A stretch of DNA of 64,000 nucleotides from Pararge aegeria (Eukaryota > Arthropoda > Insecta > Lepidoptera > Nymphalidae), in NCBI RefSeq assembly GCF_905163445.1, contig NC_053201.1, positions 9,124,001-9,188,000 on the forward strand, given 5' to 3'. Position 1 is the first letter of the stretch. Each line of letters opens with the position of its first letter. The position numbers were made by a program, and so were the translations under genes. Shown here piece after piece: positions 43,791 to 54,180 of the stretch. The notes beneath the pieces were generated by a model. The model searched no databases and was not told the origin of the DNA. It saw nothing but the letters and a program-made list of their open reading frames with translations.

Positions 43791-44609
43791 AGTACGATGC
43801 CTTTATGATGGCTTTCATATAACTTCTATGCTCCTAACAACTAGTCCGCTAACTTGTAGACTCGAAGTAAAAAAAACATTTCTTATTGTGTATTAACATA
43901 CGGAGTGTTCTAGGAACACAATTTTTGTGACATGACACAAAATTGCAAACATTGCAAAAAATGCAACTAGACGCAAACATGAGAACAATGATAGAGCCGA
44001 CATGTTCAACCTACTTGGAGTATGTTAGTTAGTAGTTAAGTTTGTCCGTTTTATTGCTTAACGTACTCACCGAGGCACGGGGGTAAAGAATTTCAGTTTC
44101 GTAACCTCAAACTGGTATTGAGAACTTTTTAATAGAAAGCTTTCTTTGGTCTGACCAAAAACCGACAGAGTCCGAATCGAATCCAGGATCACGTGACCCG
44201 CAGTCGATTTAACCCCTCGACTAACGCGGAAATCTATCTACATAGTTAACTGTAACTGAAACGGTTATCTCGATGTATCTGCGGAAGTCGATACTTAGTT
44301 CTATGAGGTCATAGAAAAACACGCACGTCACGAACCTGTCATCGAATGGTTTGTAAACAAATAATACACTTTCCTCGCGAATAGTTCGCAAAATTATAGT
44401 TAAAGAAAACAATACAATGCCTGTGAATCATTTGTACGCGAAGACAAAGGCTGCATTGTCAATCGTCGATGAAGTCAACGAGGCATGGAGAGCAGGATTA
44501 GCGGTTCTTATACATTGAATGACAAAATAGGCGCCGATGCTTTGTCGTTCACACAAATTGAATTGTTGCTTTTATTTTACTGTAACCGTACCTACCTACC
44601 ATTATCTTC
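43791..44609. other. Unique sequence, nothing recognised
   Basis: No gene or shared repeat. Confidence 0.35.
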
Positions 44610-44866
44610 GACAGCCGATTGGCGCAGTTTGCAGCGTCCTGCTTTCTGAGTCCAAGGCCGTGGGTTCCGACAACTGGAAAATGTTTGTGTGATGTTTTTC
44701 AGTGTCTGGGTGTTTATATGTGTATTATAAGTATTTATGTATTATATTCATAAAAATATTCAACAGCTATCTTAGTATCCATAAAACAAGCTACGCTTAC
44801 TTTGGGGCTAGATGGCGATGTGTGTATTGTCGTAGTATATTTATTTATTTATTATTTATTTATTAT
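44610..44866 (+). mobile_element. SINE-B copy, near full length
   Basis: Head at 44610, B-box partly deleted (44662-44672), body, and a tail of TTTA units 44840-44866. The plus frame 44702-45055 runs through it and the following LINE-I, and is not a gene. Confidence 0.85.
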
Positions 44867-44940
44867 CGACGACAATGGCGATCGATGGTTTTTTTATTTC
44901 TTCCAGAGATATGCGATATCACGTTATTAGCAGCTTTGGT

Positions 44941-45110
44941 GACAGAGCTCGTCCAGGGAAGTACAGCTACCGCGATTCTTATTTCTCTCGCTAAGCTAAG
45001 AAATTACAGGCAAATTAGGCTTAGGGTTGATAGCTACAGGGCGGCACTTTATTGAACATTCTCCTCGCATGCCTTGCGAAGTGTCTATTAGGCGATGGTT
45101 TTAAATTTAA
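44941..45110 (+). mobile_element. LINE-I 3' end, diverged
   Basis: 'gacagagctcgtccagggaa', 'attcttatttctctcgctaa', 'cagggcggcac' and 'ctattaggcgatggttttaa' match 35946-36170 in order. Confidence 0.55.
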
Positions 45111-45204
45111 CATTACATGAGCGATCTGCGTAGTCAACAATACTGTTAATATCTTTGTATGAAAACAAAAGTTTATTTATTAGAAATTATAATAATTTCT
45201 CTAA

Positions 45205-45487
45205 ATTAATAATGCTTCGACTTCGACTTAACTTTCGAGGGGGCAAGTTCGTATCCCAGCACGCAAGATCTTTTTTTCAATTAAAATATCACTTGCTTCA
45301 ACGGTGAAGGAAGACATCGTGAGGAAACCTGCTTGCCTGAGAGTTCTAAATAATGTTCTCAAAGGTGTGTGGGACCACCAATCCGCACTGGGCCAGCGTG
45401 GTGGCCTGCGGCCCTAAACCCCCTAACATGGTGGGAGGAGACCCGTGCCCTGCAGTGGGCCGGTAGTCTGTTGGTGTGATGAATGAT
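45205..45487 (+). mobile_element. SINE-A copy
   Basis: Partial head with B-box-like 'gttcgtatcccagcacgc' (45249-45266), an intact body, and a reduced tail 'ggtgtgatgaatgatg'. Confidence 0.8.
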
Positions 45488-46049
45488 GCTTTTTATTGGT
45501 GCTGTCCTAATACTGTGTTTCAGACTAGTATTTTGTAAAAGTCCATTTGGACGGCAAATCGATTTGATCATAGTACATAAGTTTTTTATAAATATGTACG
45601 AGTATGTATGGACGATTAAAAGTTGTTCAGTTTCAAAAATTGCGTGACGATAGTTAATTATTAACTAAATACGTGTTTACTTCGTTACTCAATATTGTCA
45701 AGTAAACAACCGGTGGTAAATACATTACCAACTGGGTGAATTGTAAAACCTTGCCGGAATAAAGAATATTTTGAGTTCGTAAAAGATCGCGGAATTTTCT
45801 CACGATAATGCGGCACGTTTTGCTGATTGTGGTAGTTTATTTCTTTTCATATCGCTTCGGCGCCGGATCGCGGGGAAATTCCTTGTATAATCTGTTCATA
45901 GTAAAGCACCGGATACATTTTATTTTCCAGGATTAAATAGCTAGTACACTAGTTTCCGCCAGCAACCCTTACCGAGTGGTTTCTTTTCTCCCGCGGGATT
46001 AAAACGTCTCTCCGGAATAAGCAGTATCATGATCAACGTTAATATTATT
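45488..46049. other. Unique sequence, nothing recognised
   Basis: No gene evidence. Confidence 0.35.
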
Positions 46050-46395
46050 TAGAAGCTGTCCCTCGCAACTTCGTCCGGACCAACCGTCGTCCAACCTTAA
46101 AATATAGATATGCTGGCCAGAACTTTTTAAGGGGAACAACATTGTCATACATGATTTTATCGAAACTTTAACCGTATACGCAGCGCACCCAGCTTTGAAT
46201 CATTCTTCATTGGTGCTTTGCTCCTATTGGTCTTACTCTTAGCGTGATGATATAGGTATTATAGCCTATAGCATTCCTCGATAAATGGGCTATCAAACAC
46301 TGAAAGAACTTTTCCTATCGGTCCAGTAGTTCCTGGGTTCAACGCGTTCAAGTAAATAAACAAACAAAAAAAACTTTATATGTTAGTATAAGATA
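46050..46395 (-). mobile_element. Helitron-like element, full length
   Basis: The reverse complement begins near 46395 with 'ttatactaacatataaagt', then 'ttgtttgtttatttacttga', 'aacccaggaactactggacc', 'gttctttcagtgtttgatag', 'gcccatttatcgaggaatgc' and ends 'cggacgaagttgcgagggac' plus 'agcttct'. Best-preserved Helitron-like copy in the window. Confidence 0.7.
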
Positions 46396-47158
46396 AGATA
46401 TAAGATACTAAACCTTAGTTCACTACTAATCATATCTTGTTTATGACAATGTTCTCAGTTATCATATTTAATTAAAATGAGAATACAAAACTTAGCAATA
46501 TTGTTGCTGTAGCCAAAGATGAATACCGTCGTCCAATGACTCAGGTAGAGTAAAAATGTAGCTTTGATTTTCAATGGCGCAGAAAGTCCACCACCGATAA
46601 AAGGGGCTTTGCATCCTTTATAAATGTCGTCAATTTGTAAAGCCTTTAGTTTCCGATGTCAGGTTTTCATTCACGCTGTCCTTCTTTCTCCGTTTGTTTT
46701 TGTGACACTTTTGCCGCACCAATGTGACAATGCCTCTTATCAACCAATCTCCGTGGATTCGTTGCATCCAGTCAACACCTAACCGGTTGCTATTCCTATT
46801 TCGCAAATATATTCCTATCCTACAGAGCCGGCGCTATTCTTTCAAGGAACACCAACGCGCACACGCTTTATATTAGCTTCACCTGTATGTATGACTCCTT
46901 TGGACTTGATTTTGCCCCTCTTTAAACGGTCTGATTTCGTTCAAAATATGTAGATATAAAACGTGAACTAATTTTGCTATAATAAAAATAGTAGTTTAAG
47001 AAAAACTAAAAATCAGCCTTTCTAAACTGAAAGGCAGAAATTAGTTTTTAAGTTTTTTCGAACTATCTATTTATTTATCATACATACTCGTAAGCTGTAG
47101 AGACGTGGACCTTTACATAAAAAGTCTGCACACGTTGGACAACTTAGGACTAAAACGT
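46396..47158. other. Unique sequence, nothing recognised
   Basis: No gene or shared repeat. Confidence 0.35.
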
Positions 47159-47342
47159 CCCGTTTTCACTAAATCTAGGCATTGTCTAAGTCGAATGCCT
47201 AATAATTTAGGCGATGTCTATAGAAAACGTTTTACTAACTCTTAGGTAATAACTATTGGTGAACGGTTGATGTATGCCTAGTAATCTCCTTAGATTAGGT
47301 GTAACTTATTTAGACACTGCCTTCATCGTTAGTGAAAACGGG
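47159..47342. mobile_element. MITE-H copy 2, perfect 14-bp TIRs
   Basis: CCCGTTTTCACTAA (47159-47172) and TTAGTGAAAACGGG (47329-47342) are exact complements. The inverted similarity extends inward with gaps. The 184-bp element has no open frame and no obvious target-site duplication. A degraded copy is at 29645-29807. Confidence 0.75.
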
Positions 47343-47689
47343 CATATTTATGTAATGTGTGATGGAAAAAGCGATGTTAAGATTGGCGTTATTAGGCAGT
47401 TTCCAACCTAGCCCAGTAGGGTTTGACATGCGCGTTATAAGGTATATATGTCATTCTATTTATCGTGCTTTATTTGGGATAAGACGAGACGGTGGGCATA
47501 TTTATCTCGTTGATACAAGAGGCGAACAGTGATTACTGAAATTGTGTGAAACAGTCCTTAATTGGAGCTGGGCAGGTTCGTATATGGTAGGCAATAGAGT
47601 TCAGAGATACTGGAAAACCTCTGGACCACCATATATGACAATGTAGTAAAGGAAGGGGAGAAAACTGGCCATACCCCCTAAAAGATTCG
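47343..47689. other. Unique sequence, nothing recognised
   Basis: No evidence of function. Confidence 0.3.
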
Positions 47690-47770
47690 CCTGTTACCAT
47701 CTTAGACTGCATTATTAGGCTAGATTGCAGTCAAAAGCTTACTTGTAATGGAAGTTAACAAAAAAAAGGT
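47690..47770 (+). mobile_element. SINE-C 3' end
   Basis: 'cgcctgttaccatcttagac', 'ttgcagtcaaaagcttactt' and A-rich end at 47760-47768. It lies directly against a reversed SINE-C piece. Confidence 0.7.
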
Positions 47771-47885
47771 GTCTATGTGGCATCGTACCGGAACGCTAAA
47801 TCACTGAGCGACAGGCTTTGCTGGTAGGTTGTTAACTAGCCACAGCTTCAATCTCTCAGACCAGAGAAAATTCAGAAATTATGAA
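47771..47885 (-). mobile_element. SINE-C middle, reversed
   Basis: 'gtctatgtggcatcgtaccg', 'gaacgctaaatcactgagcg', 'tggtaggttgttaactagcc' and 'ccagagaaaattcagaaatt' are the reverse complement of the SINE-C middle and upstream part. Confidence 0.7.
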
Positions 47886-48311
47886 TTCGAAAATTGCGTT
47901 GGCTGGAGCTCGTCATTTTTAAGACAACAGCGCTCATTACTGTTTCAAGGGGAGATCGTCGATGTCAATAATACATCGCTTAAAAAGGGGGTAAAAGGGG
48001 AAATGGGGGGCGAAACAATATTTCCTTCTTGCAGTTGTTGTTAGATTATATTTTATCGGATATTGTGCGGCTACGTGTCGAAGCGGGATCCTTTTATGAT
48101 TTGCTGGGCGTCTCCTGCGCCCGTAACATTGTTCACACGTTTTATTGGATAACGCAGCCGCGGTAGGCAAATGTTTGCGATGTGTCCCCAACACTGTAAT
48201 GCATGCCTCTCGCTGATAACTTCTGATGGAATATCGATTTTCTTTGTATTACGGCACGAATGAATTTCGTAAATTTTGACGGCCCGGAACAGGGAATAAA
48301 GTTTAGTAAGA
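47886..48311. other. Unassigned, moderately GC-rich
   Basis: Three overlapping short frames, none recognised. No shared repeat. Confidence 0.3.
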
Positions 48312-48535
48312 CAAGCAATGAGTTTTCGGAGTTATGTGCGTTTAAATTTATGCAATTAAAAAACCTTAATTGATGGGTGAAAGAAAACAACGTGAGGATA
48401 CATGCGTCCATAACGTTTCCAAATGCGTTTGAAGGCTAACAATCCGCACTTGGACAGCGCGGTGGACTACATTCTAAACTCTAATACCTTCTCATTCTGA
48501 AAGGGCTGCCGTGCTCTGTAGTGGGCCGGTAATGC
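48312..48535 (+). mobile_element. SINE-A body fragment
   Basis: 'tttcggagttatgtgcgttt' through 'gtagtgggccggtaatgcca'. The head is absent; the 'aatatcacttgc' block is deleted and the GAT tail lost. Confidence 0.75.
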
Positions 48536-48604
48536 CATGCTGGTTTGCCAGGTGGTCAGCATGTACATTTACACCTGACGAGCCCGTTTTTCGGTTTACC
48601 TACC

Positions 48605-48790
48605 TACCAGCCCGGAATTACGAAATCGGTGTTAACCTACTCCGTGCCTCGGAGGGCAAGTAAGCACGGTTGGACTCTGCTTTTATCACTAATAATAATA
48701 AGTCCACCAACCCGCATCGGAGCAGTGGGGTGGGTCTATGCTCTCTTTCGAGAGAGGAGACCTGTGTGGGAAAGGCGTAAATAGGCTGAT
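48605..48790 (+). mobile_element. Retroelement 3' region, 'accaacccgcat' type
   Basis: 'cgtgcctcggagggcaagta', 'aataataataagtccaccaa', 'cccgcatcggagcagtgggg' and 'gagagaggagacctgtgtgg' form a repeat I recall from lepidopteran genomes, ending 'aggctgat'. A distant relative lies at 50500-50600. Confidence 0.5.
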
Positions 48791-49779
48791 AAAAAATTAC
48801 AAGACTCGAAAGTAAATTGGTTATTACTGTACAGCGGACTTCTGACTTGGCAAATGAAATTGAACTAGATAGGATACTGTTTATTTTGTGATGCATGACT
48901 TCGCCCTCATTAATTGGTCAATTAAGGGGTTTTTTCAGCAGGCAATTCTCTACAATAGGTCTCATTCTTTGTTTGGCTTTTAGTTTTTAAAGTTACCTCA
49001 ATAATATGTATTTATGAATACAATCAAACAAATGCGTCACAATTGTTTTAAAACAGGCGCTACAACTATATCGCAACAAATACTAAAACGTAGTCTCTTT
49101 TTATCCTAGCAAATACTTAAAGCGTAATATCTTTTACTACGCCTACGTACTTACGAAACGAATTCTTACTTTGAATAATACTTAAATTTATTGTATACAT
49201 TAAAGAAGCATTAAAGTCTTAGAAAACTTTTCCATCCCCTTTTAAAAGATTAGCCTATTCGGTTCAACGAACTAAGTACTAAATATGTAAGTTTATGAGC
49301 GTAACGGAATTCATTATGAGGTAAGCCCTTTGGTAGCTTTTTGTGAGCCGAAAAATAATTTCATGCGATATTCTTTTAAACATACGTGAAAACTAAAATA
49401 AAACGGTATAATTTCAGTTGTCTTTTTATTCGCGATAGAATGTCATAAATTATTATTTATTTACAATGGATAATTTCGTTTATTGTACGTTGAGAGGTTG
49501 CTTGACAGTGCATATTGCGCCCTTTAGTATAAGTAGGAATTTATTTGTAGGTCGAAAATAATACCGACCAATATTTCGTCAGACATACAAAAAACTAAAA
49601 TAATTTGAAGGTATTATCATTTCAGTTCTTTCTAGCCCTTAGTTACTAATATGACTTAAATAGAATATAAAATAGAAAAGAAATAGAAATAGAAAATATT
49701 TATTACAAAAACTAGAAATATTTAGTACAATAAATCTTTGGAATCCTGACCCCTAAACTAGGAAATCCCGTATCTTAGG
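48791..49779. other. Unique AT-rich sequence
   Basis: 'atagaaaagaaatagaaata' near 49673 is simple-sequence-like. No gene evidence. Confidence 0.4.
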
Positions 49780-49905
49780 GGCCTATGTATGTATATTATT
49801 CATAAAAATATTTATCAGTTATCCTAGAACCAATAACACGAGCTACGCTTTCTTTGGGGCTAGATGGCGATGTGTGTTCTGTCGTAGTATATTCATATTT
49901 ATAAA
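49780..49905 (+). mobile_element. SINE-B 3' half
   Basis: 'tatgtatattattcataaaa', 'aacacgagctacgctttctt', 'tggggctagatggcgatgtg' and 'gtcgtagtatattcat'. 5'-truncated copy lacking the tRNA head. Confidence 0.8.
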
Positions 49906-50499
49906 AAAAAAGTACTAGTTTATTTAATGTATTACACTTGCGAAAGCCTAGAGTATACTATAAAACTTGTGTAGGGTGGTAAGTTATGTTGAAAAAGAAC
50001 GCCTGACCTACGTAGAATCTAAACCCAGGGCTTCTCAAAGCTGTAAATCATTCAGCTGCATAATATTAAAAGACTTACATTGCTCTCCATATATCTAATA
50101 TGATAATTTTGGACAAGAATGTTACTTTTAAATTGTAATGTAACTAAAAAACATTTGCTACATTATCGCCTTGACCTCGATAGGAAAATGCGCGCGCGAA
50201 AAATTCTAGGCGCGCCGCCATTAAATTGGGCGGAAAAAGCTACCTGTACTTGAACGCAAAACGAAACTAAGTCGCCTATATTTATAGCAGAGTTAACAAG
50301 GCTATGTAAACTTTAAGGTAGAAACTCATCTTATTTTAAAAGGTAGATACCTATATGTCCATCCGGTTCATGTGCGTTTTAGGGAAATGGGTGGCCACCG
50401 AATACGCCTCTTGGATTATAATGTTATTTAAATTATTAAAACAGCTGTTTAGATAGGTTGTTGTCTGGTTATATGTAGCTCATTTTTAATTTTTCCATC
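49906..50499. other. Unique sequence with a GC-rich spot
   Basis: 'aatgcgcgcgcgaaaaa' and 'ggcgcgccgcc' at 50189-50220 stand out. No gene recognised. Confidence 0.35.
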
Positions 50500-50600
50500 A
50501 TCAGCATCCTACTTACGTTGTACTGCTAGGCACAGGCCTTCTCTCATGTAAGAGAGGTCATTTAGAGCGTTAACCAACTACACCGCTCCAATCGGGTTGA
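50500..50600 (-). mobile_element. Retroelement 3' fragment
   Basis: 'catcatcagcatcctactta', 'ctaggcacaggccttctctc' and 'gctccaatcgggttgacgga' resemble the reverse of a GAT-tailed repeat common in Lepidoptera. Confidence 0.45.
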
Positions 50601-50989
50601 CGGACTTTATCGATTTTTATCACATATGAAGCCACTTTGGTTTTTGATTATAGTTTAATTACTCCATAAAACCAGACGTTTTAGTTCTTAACTTTTTATT
50701 TTACTAATTATTTATAATTATTTTTGACCCGGACCGGGAATGCAACTCAGGACTTATTGTCAAGTATGCTAACCGCTTGATAAAGGAAACCGTGTAGGCA
50801 AGAAAACATTTTTAAATCAACGCAAAAGTGATTGAGTCAGAATTGCATTAGCCCGATCTTTGCACAATCTCAGTCACGGTCAGCACTGAACCAGTTTGGC
50901 TAAACCTGTATAAGTTAAGACTAAATTGTTAATAGTAGTTTCTCTGGTATTAAAATTCAAATCAATCATATCAATCAATAGCCTACAAC
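50601..50989. other. Unique sequence, nothing recognised
   Basis: No evidence of function. Confidence 0.3.
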
Positions 50990-51265
50990 AGTCAACAGCA
51001 GGGTTTGTCCATCATCACCTCGCTGGGAAAACGGGTTGTGATCGCAGCACGTGGTTGTAGTAGCACAGAGGACGCTGCTGGTGCGTTCTCCGTTGTATTA
51101 TACGACGCCCGCTGGAAGGGTAGGAATGGTGACAACTGCATTCTGATCTGCTGTCACCACTAAGGATGTTCCACAGATACCAGGAACACTGAAAATAAAA
51201 TGCCTACTGGCATTAAGTTCGCCTTTGTCCCTAATTCTATAGTGTGGAATTAATTAAAACAAACA
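50990..51265 (+). mobile_element. LINE 3' end, 'gcccgctggaagggtag' type
   Basis: 'cctcgctgggaaaacgggtt', 'agcacagaggacgctgctgg', 'cgcccgctggaagggtagga', 'gctgtcaccactaaggatgt' and 3' 'atgcctactggcattaagtt' with an A-rich end. GC-rich coding-like remnant followed by a UTR-like end. No second copy here. Confidence 0.5.
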
Positions 51266-51573
51266 AAACAAGGATGCATACTGCGGATAAGGAGTCAAAA
51301 TAAGAAATGCGTTTTATAAATAACCACCATTTATACAACGCGTAACAGAATAACGAAATAATGTTGAAGGATGCATGAGTATATCATAAGGAAACACCCT
51401 GTAAAATTATTAAATCAAAAGAAGCCTAGTAACTTTTCCATACCAACGAATTCAAAACATTCTTGTGACAACCCTATTGAAGATAAAATACCGACACGCG
51501 CATAGTAGGTACCTACGCTACGCGACGAATAACTAATATAAAAAAACCATAACCCCAAACAGTTAAAATATAA
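51266..51573. other. Unique sequence, nothing recognised
   Basis: Contains a GACAACCCT copy (51467-51475). Confidence 0.35.
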
Positions 51574-51620
51574 CTTACCACCAGGGGAGATTGCAGTCAA
51601 GGGCTCATTATTAGTGAAAT
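51574..51620 (+). mobile_element. SINE-C 3' scrap
   Basis: 'accaccaggggagattgcag' and 'tcaagggctcatta' match the SINE-C end. Confidence 0.6.
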
Positions 51621-52093
51621 AAAAAAGAGAACAAAAAAGCTAACGTACCGCAAATCCCACGAGTATCCGGAGCGGGCTTGAGGCTATTTATCTATTAATC
51701 TCTCTCCTTCTTTCTTAGTTACTATACCCTCGCACCTACTGGATGCAAATTTCAGCCCAGCCATTAATACCGAACTTTAGTTATGTACCGATATTAACTA
51801 TATAATGTATCTTTGTCAATAGTATGCCAATATCGCTATTTATAACGTAACCCACTGCCCCTACGAGATCGGCTATACTGTCGTAAGACAAAGTGATTGT
51901 CCAGATAGTATCTCGGGCAGAAACTAACCATTTCTGGCTGCGTTTAATTTATCACTGTAAATAAATTGTATATGCCGTACACGCGTGAGGCCACAAGTTA
52001 TGATAAATTGCTTATACCCGGAAAATGGAAATGAGATTAATTTTGTAATAAGAAATGATTTATTTGTTGTAGTTGTAATCTAAAATTTGACGA
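51621..52093. other. Unique sequence, nothing recognised
   Basis: No evidence of function. Confidence 0.3.
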
Positions 52094-52275
52094 CCTTCCT
52101 AGCGCAACGGTGAACTTAAGCAAGAGGTTCTGGGTTCGATGCCCGGCAGGGGCGATTTGAGAATTTATAATTTCTGAATTTTCTCTGGTCTGGTCTGGGC
52201 GTCTTTGGCCGTGCCTAGTAACCACCCTTCCGACCAGGTGAGATTGCTGTCAATGGATAACTTCTAGTGGGATAA
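52094..52275 (+). mobile_element. SINE-C copy, complete ends, centre deleted
   Basis: Head 'cttcctagcgcaacggtgaa', B-box GGTTCGATGCC (52133-52143), 'ttctctggtctggtctgggc', then 'taaccacccttccga' joins straight to 'ccaggtgagattgct' and an A-rich end. The deletion is bounded by 'taccacc'-type direct repeats in intact copies, suggesting slippage between them. Confidence 0.75.
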
Positions 52276-52614
52276 TAAAAAATGAAACATTACTTGCTAT
52301 TGATATTCAGCAACTTAAGTGACACTGAAATCTGAGACGTTCAAGTAGGAGGAGGTAATAAAAATAATGGGGAAGACTTTCAGCCCCATAATAGATCGGG
52401 CTATGTCATTAAACATTGAATATGTCAATAAACGAACTGTTTGGCGTATATTTAATACTGCCTATAATACCTATAAAATGTGTGATAAATTTTCTAATTA
52501 GGAATTAGCAATTATTGATTGTAGTCAAATCTAAACCTTTAATAATTAATACTGAATAGCGCAAGTGGGACTGAAATCCGATGGGTTCAAATCGGGAGAC
52601 GGCCCGAGTCAGGT
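52276..52614. other. Unique sequence, nothing recognised
   Basis: No evidence of function. Confidence 0.3.
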
Positions 52615-52690
52615 TGGGTCGGGTTAAGATCGGATTGGCCTAGATTGGGTCGTGTGGGGTCGGATAGAGTTACGTTAGATTAGGTCAATC
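52615..52690. repeat. Degenerate GGTYGGGTT-like tandem stretch
   Basis: About 75 bp built from 'ggttgggtc', 'gggttaagatcgg', 'ttgggtcg', 'gggtcgg' and 'gttagattagg' units. Strand-biased G/T composition; resembles decayed short-period repeats. Confidence 0.55.
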
Positions 52691-52911
52691 AATTGTGTAT
52701 GCCAAAAGTAGGTACTTGCATGTACACAAAGTACAGCAGATTGCAAAAAAACCCTAAAAATGAAAATTAGAATTATTTTTTAATAATTATTTGTTGTGGC
52801 TAAAATCCAAACGCACTATAAGCCTGTACGGCTACTCGACATGGTACAATAGTTGTAAATATGTCAAATATATACCTGGACATAATATATGAAAAAAGGA
52901 CAATTACTTTC

Positions 52912-53021
52912 TATACCGATAGTTCCCGTTTTCATATAGTTCCCGTGGTAGGTTAAAAAATTATTAGCTTTAGACTCAATTCTAAAGTCCACGCAGACGA
53001 AGTCGCGGGCAGAAGCTAGTA
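52912..53021 (+). mobile_element. Helitron-like 3' part with intact end
   Basis: 'gttcccgtggtaggttaaaa', then 'cacgcagacgaagtcgcggg' and 'cagaagctagt'. The hairpin and CTAG-T end are intact. Confidence 0.65.
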
Positions 53022-53077
53022 GTATAATAAAATTCTGCTGCATCTTGTCATGGTGTCTCATCTAAAAATATGCGTAC

Positions 53078-53230
53078 CGCGCTAAAAGAAGTTTTCACTT
53101 CAGAAAAACTAATAACGAGGTTGCTCCGCTTTCATCTTACAAAAAACAACAAATATTATTAAATTTTAAGTTCGAAATTTGAAAAGAGCAACTGCTGAGT
53201 GTCTAACAGGCAAATACTTCACAGTGCGAT
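53078..53230. other. Transposon-end motif and LINE-F scrap
   Basis: 'cgcgctaaaagaagttttca' (53079-53098) matches the MITE-D type terminus. 'aaaagagcaactgctgagtg' (53182-53201) is a LINE-F scrap on the plus strand. Confidence 0.45.
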
Positions 53231-53574
53231 GGTACTTAAGGTCCCATCGTGGATGATTGAAGTTAAATCATCATAACACGTTTACTTGAATCTACATTTG
53301 CTCGAAAAGCTAGACCATCATTCAAATAAGTTCTTATTTAAACATGTGTTAAAAGTAAATATTATGACAAACACTGACTAAAAACTAATGTCAATTAGTG
53401 ACATTGTTAGTGATTTTGCATTTTATAAAGCCTTAAGCAAGACTTGACATCGCTGGCTATCTGGTTAAAACTGTTGAACTGACATACGAGTAGGTTGTGT
53501 ATCTTACCTGAGACAGCGCAGATATGAATCGTGATTCATGTAACACACATCTTGGTTTATGACACACCAAGATA
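53231..53574. other. Unique sequence, nothing recognised
   Basis: No evidence of function. Confidence 0.3.
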
Positions 53575-53712
53575 TTATTATTATTTAACTCTTTATTTAT
53601 ATACTACATCAATAACATTTATAAAAAATGAAGAAAGAAGTATAATACAAGAGGCGGCCTTATCGCTTGATAGCGATTTTTGCCAGGTAACCTTCGAATT
53701 AGGAAAAAAGAT
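53575..53712 (-). mobile_element. LINE-G 3' end
   Basis: 'aactctttatttatatacta', 'gaggcggccttatcgcttga' and 'tagcgatttttgccaggtaa'. The plus frame 53531-53827 crosses it and is not a gene. Confidence 0.75.
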
Positions 53713-53946
53713 GAGGAGAATAGACTGCTGGTGGTACAAATTTTTTAAACTAAACACATATGCGCATAACTACATACTAACACATAAACTAGAAATGTCA
53801 AATAACACACTTGTATCTCAAATTTAACAAGATGTAAAGGAATTCGTAGACGTTCGTAGGAACATAAATAACATCCAGTTTTGATCACCGATTTGTTGGA
53901 ACTTGTAGTCACCTATTTGACCATAATTAAACGCCAATAAATGATT
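53713..53946. other. Unique sequence, nothing recognised
   Basis: No evidence of function. Confidence 0.3.
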
Positions 53947-54180
53947 AAAACGCACCTCTAAGTTTTCTAAACTATGTGCGTTTTTAGCAATTAAAATATC
54001 ACTTGCTTCAACGGTGAAGGAAAACATCATGAGGAAACCTGCATGCCTGAGAGTTTTCCATAATGTTCTCAAAGTTGTGTGGAGTGTACCAATCCGCAAT
54101 GGGCCAACGTGGTGGACTACGGCCTAAACCCTCCCACTGTGGGCAGAGGCTCGTGCCCGTTTATTTATTTATTTATTTAA
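53947..54180 (+). mobile_element. SINE-A body ending in a TTTA tail
   Basis: 'cacctctaagttttctaaac' to 'gggcagaggctcgtgcccg' is a well-kept SINE-A body. Instead of 'tgtagtgggccggtaatgggt' and GAT units it stops at 'gtgcccg' and continues as four to five TTTA units (54159-54178), the tail type of SINE-B/LINE-G. Confidence 0.75.

Noticed and set aside
44702..45055. 117-codon plus-strand frame, the longest in the window
   Set aside because: It runs through the SINE-B body and tail and into a LINE-I end, so the open frame is an accident of repeats.
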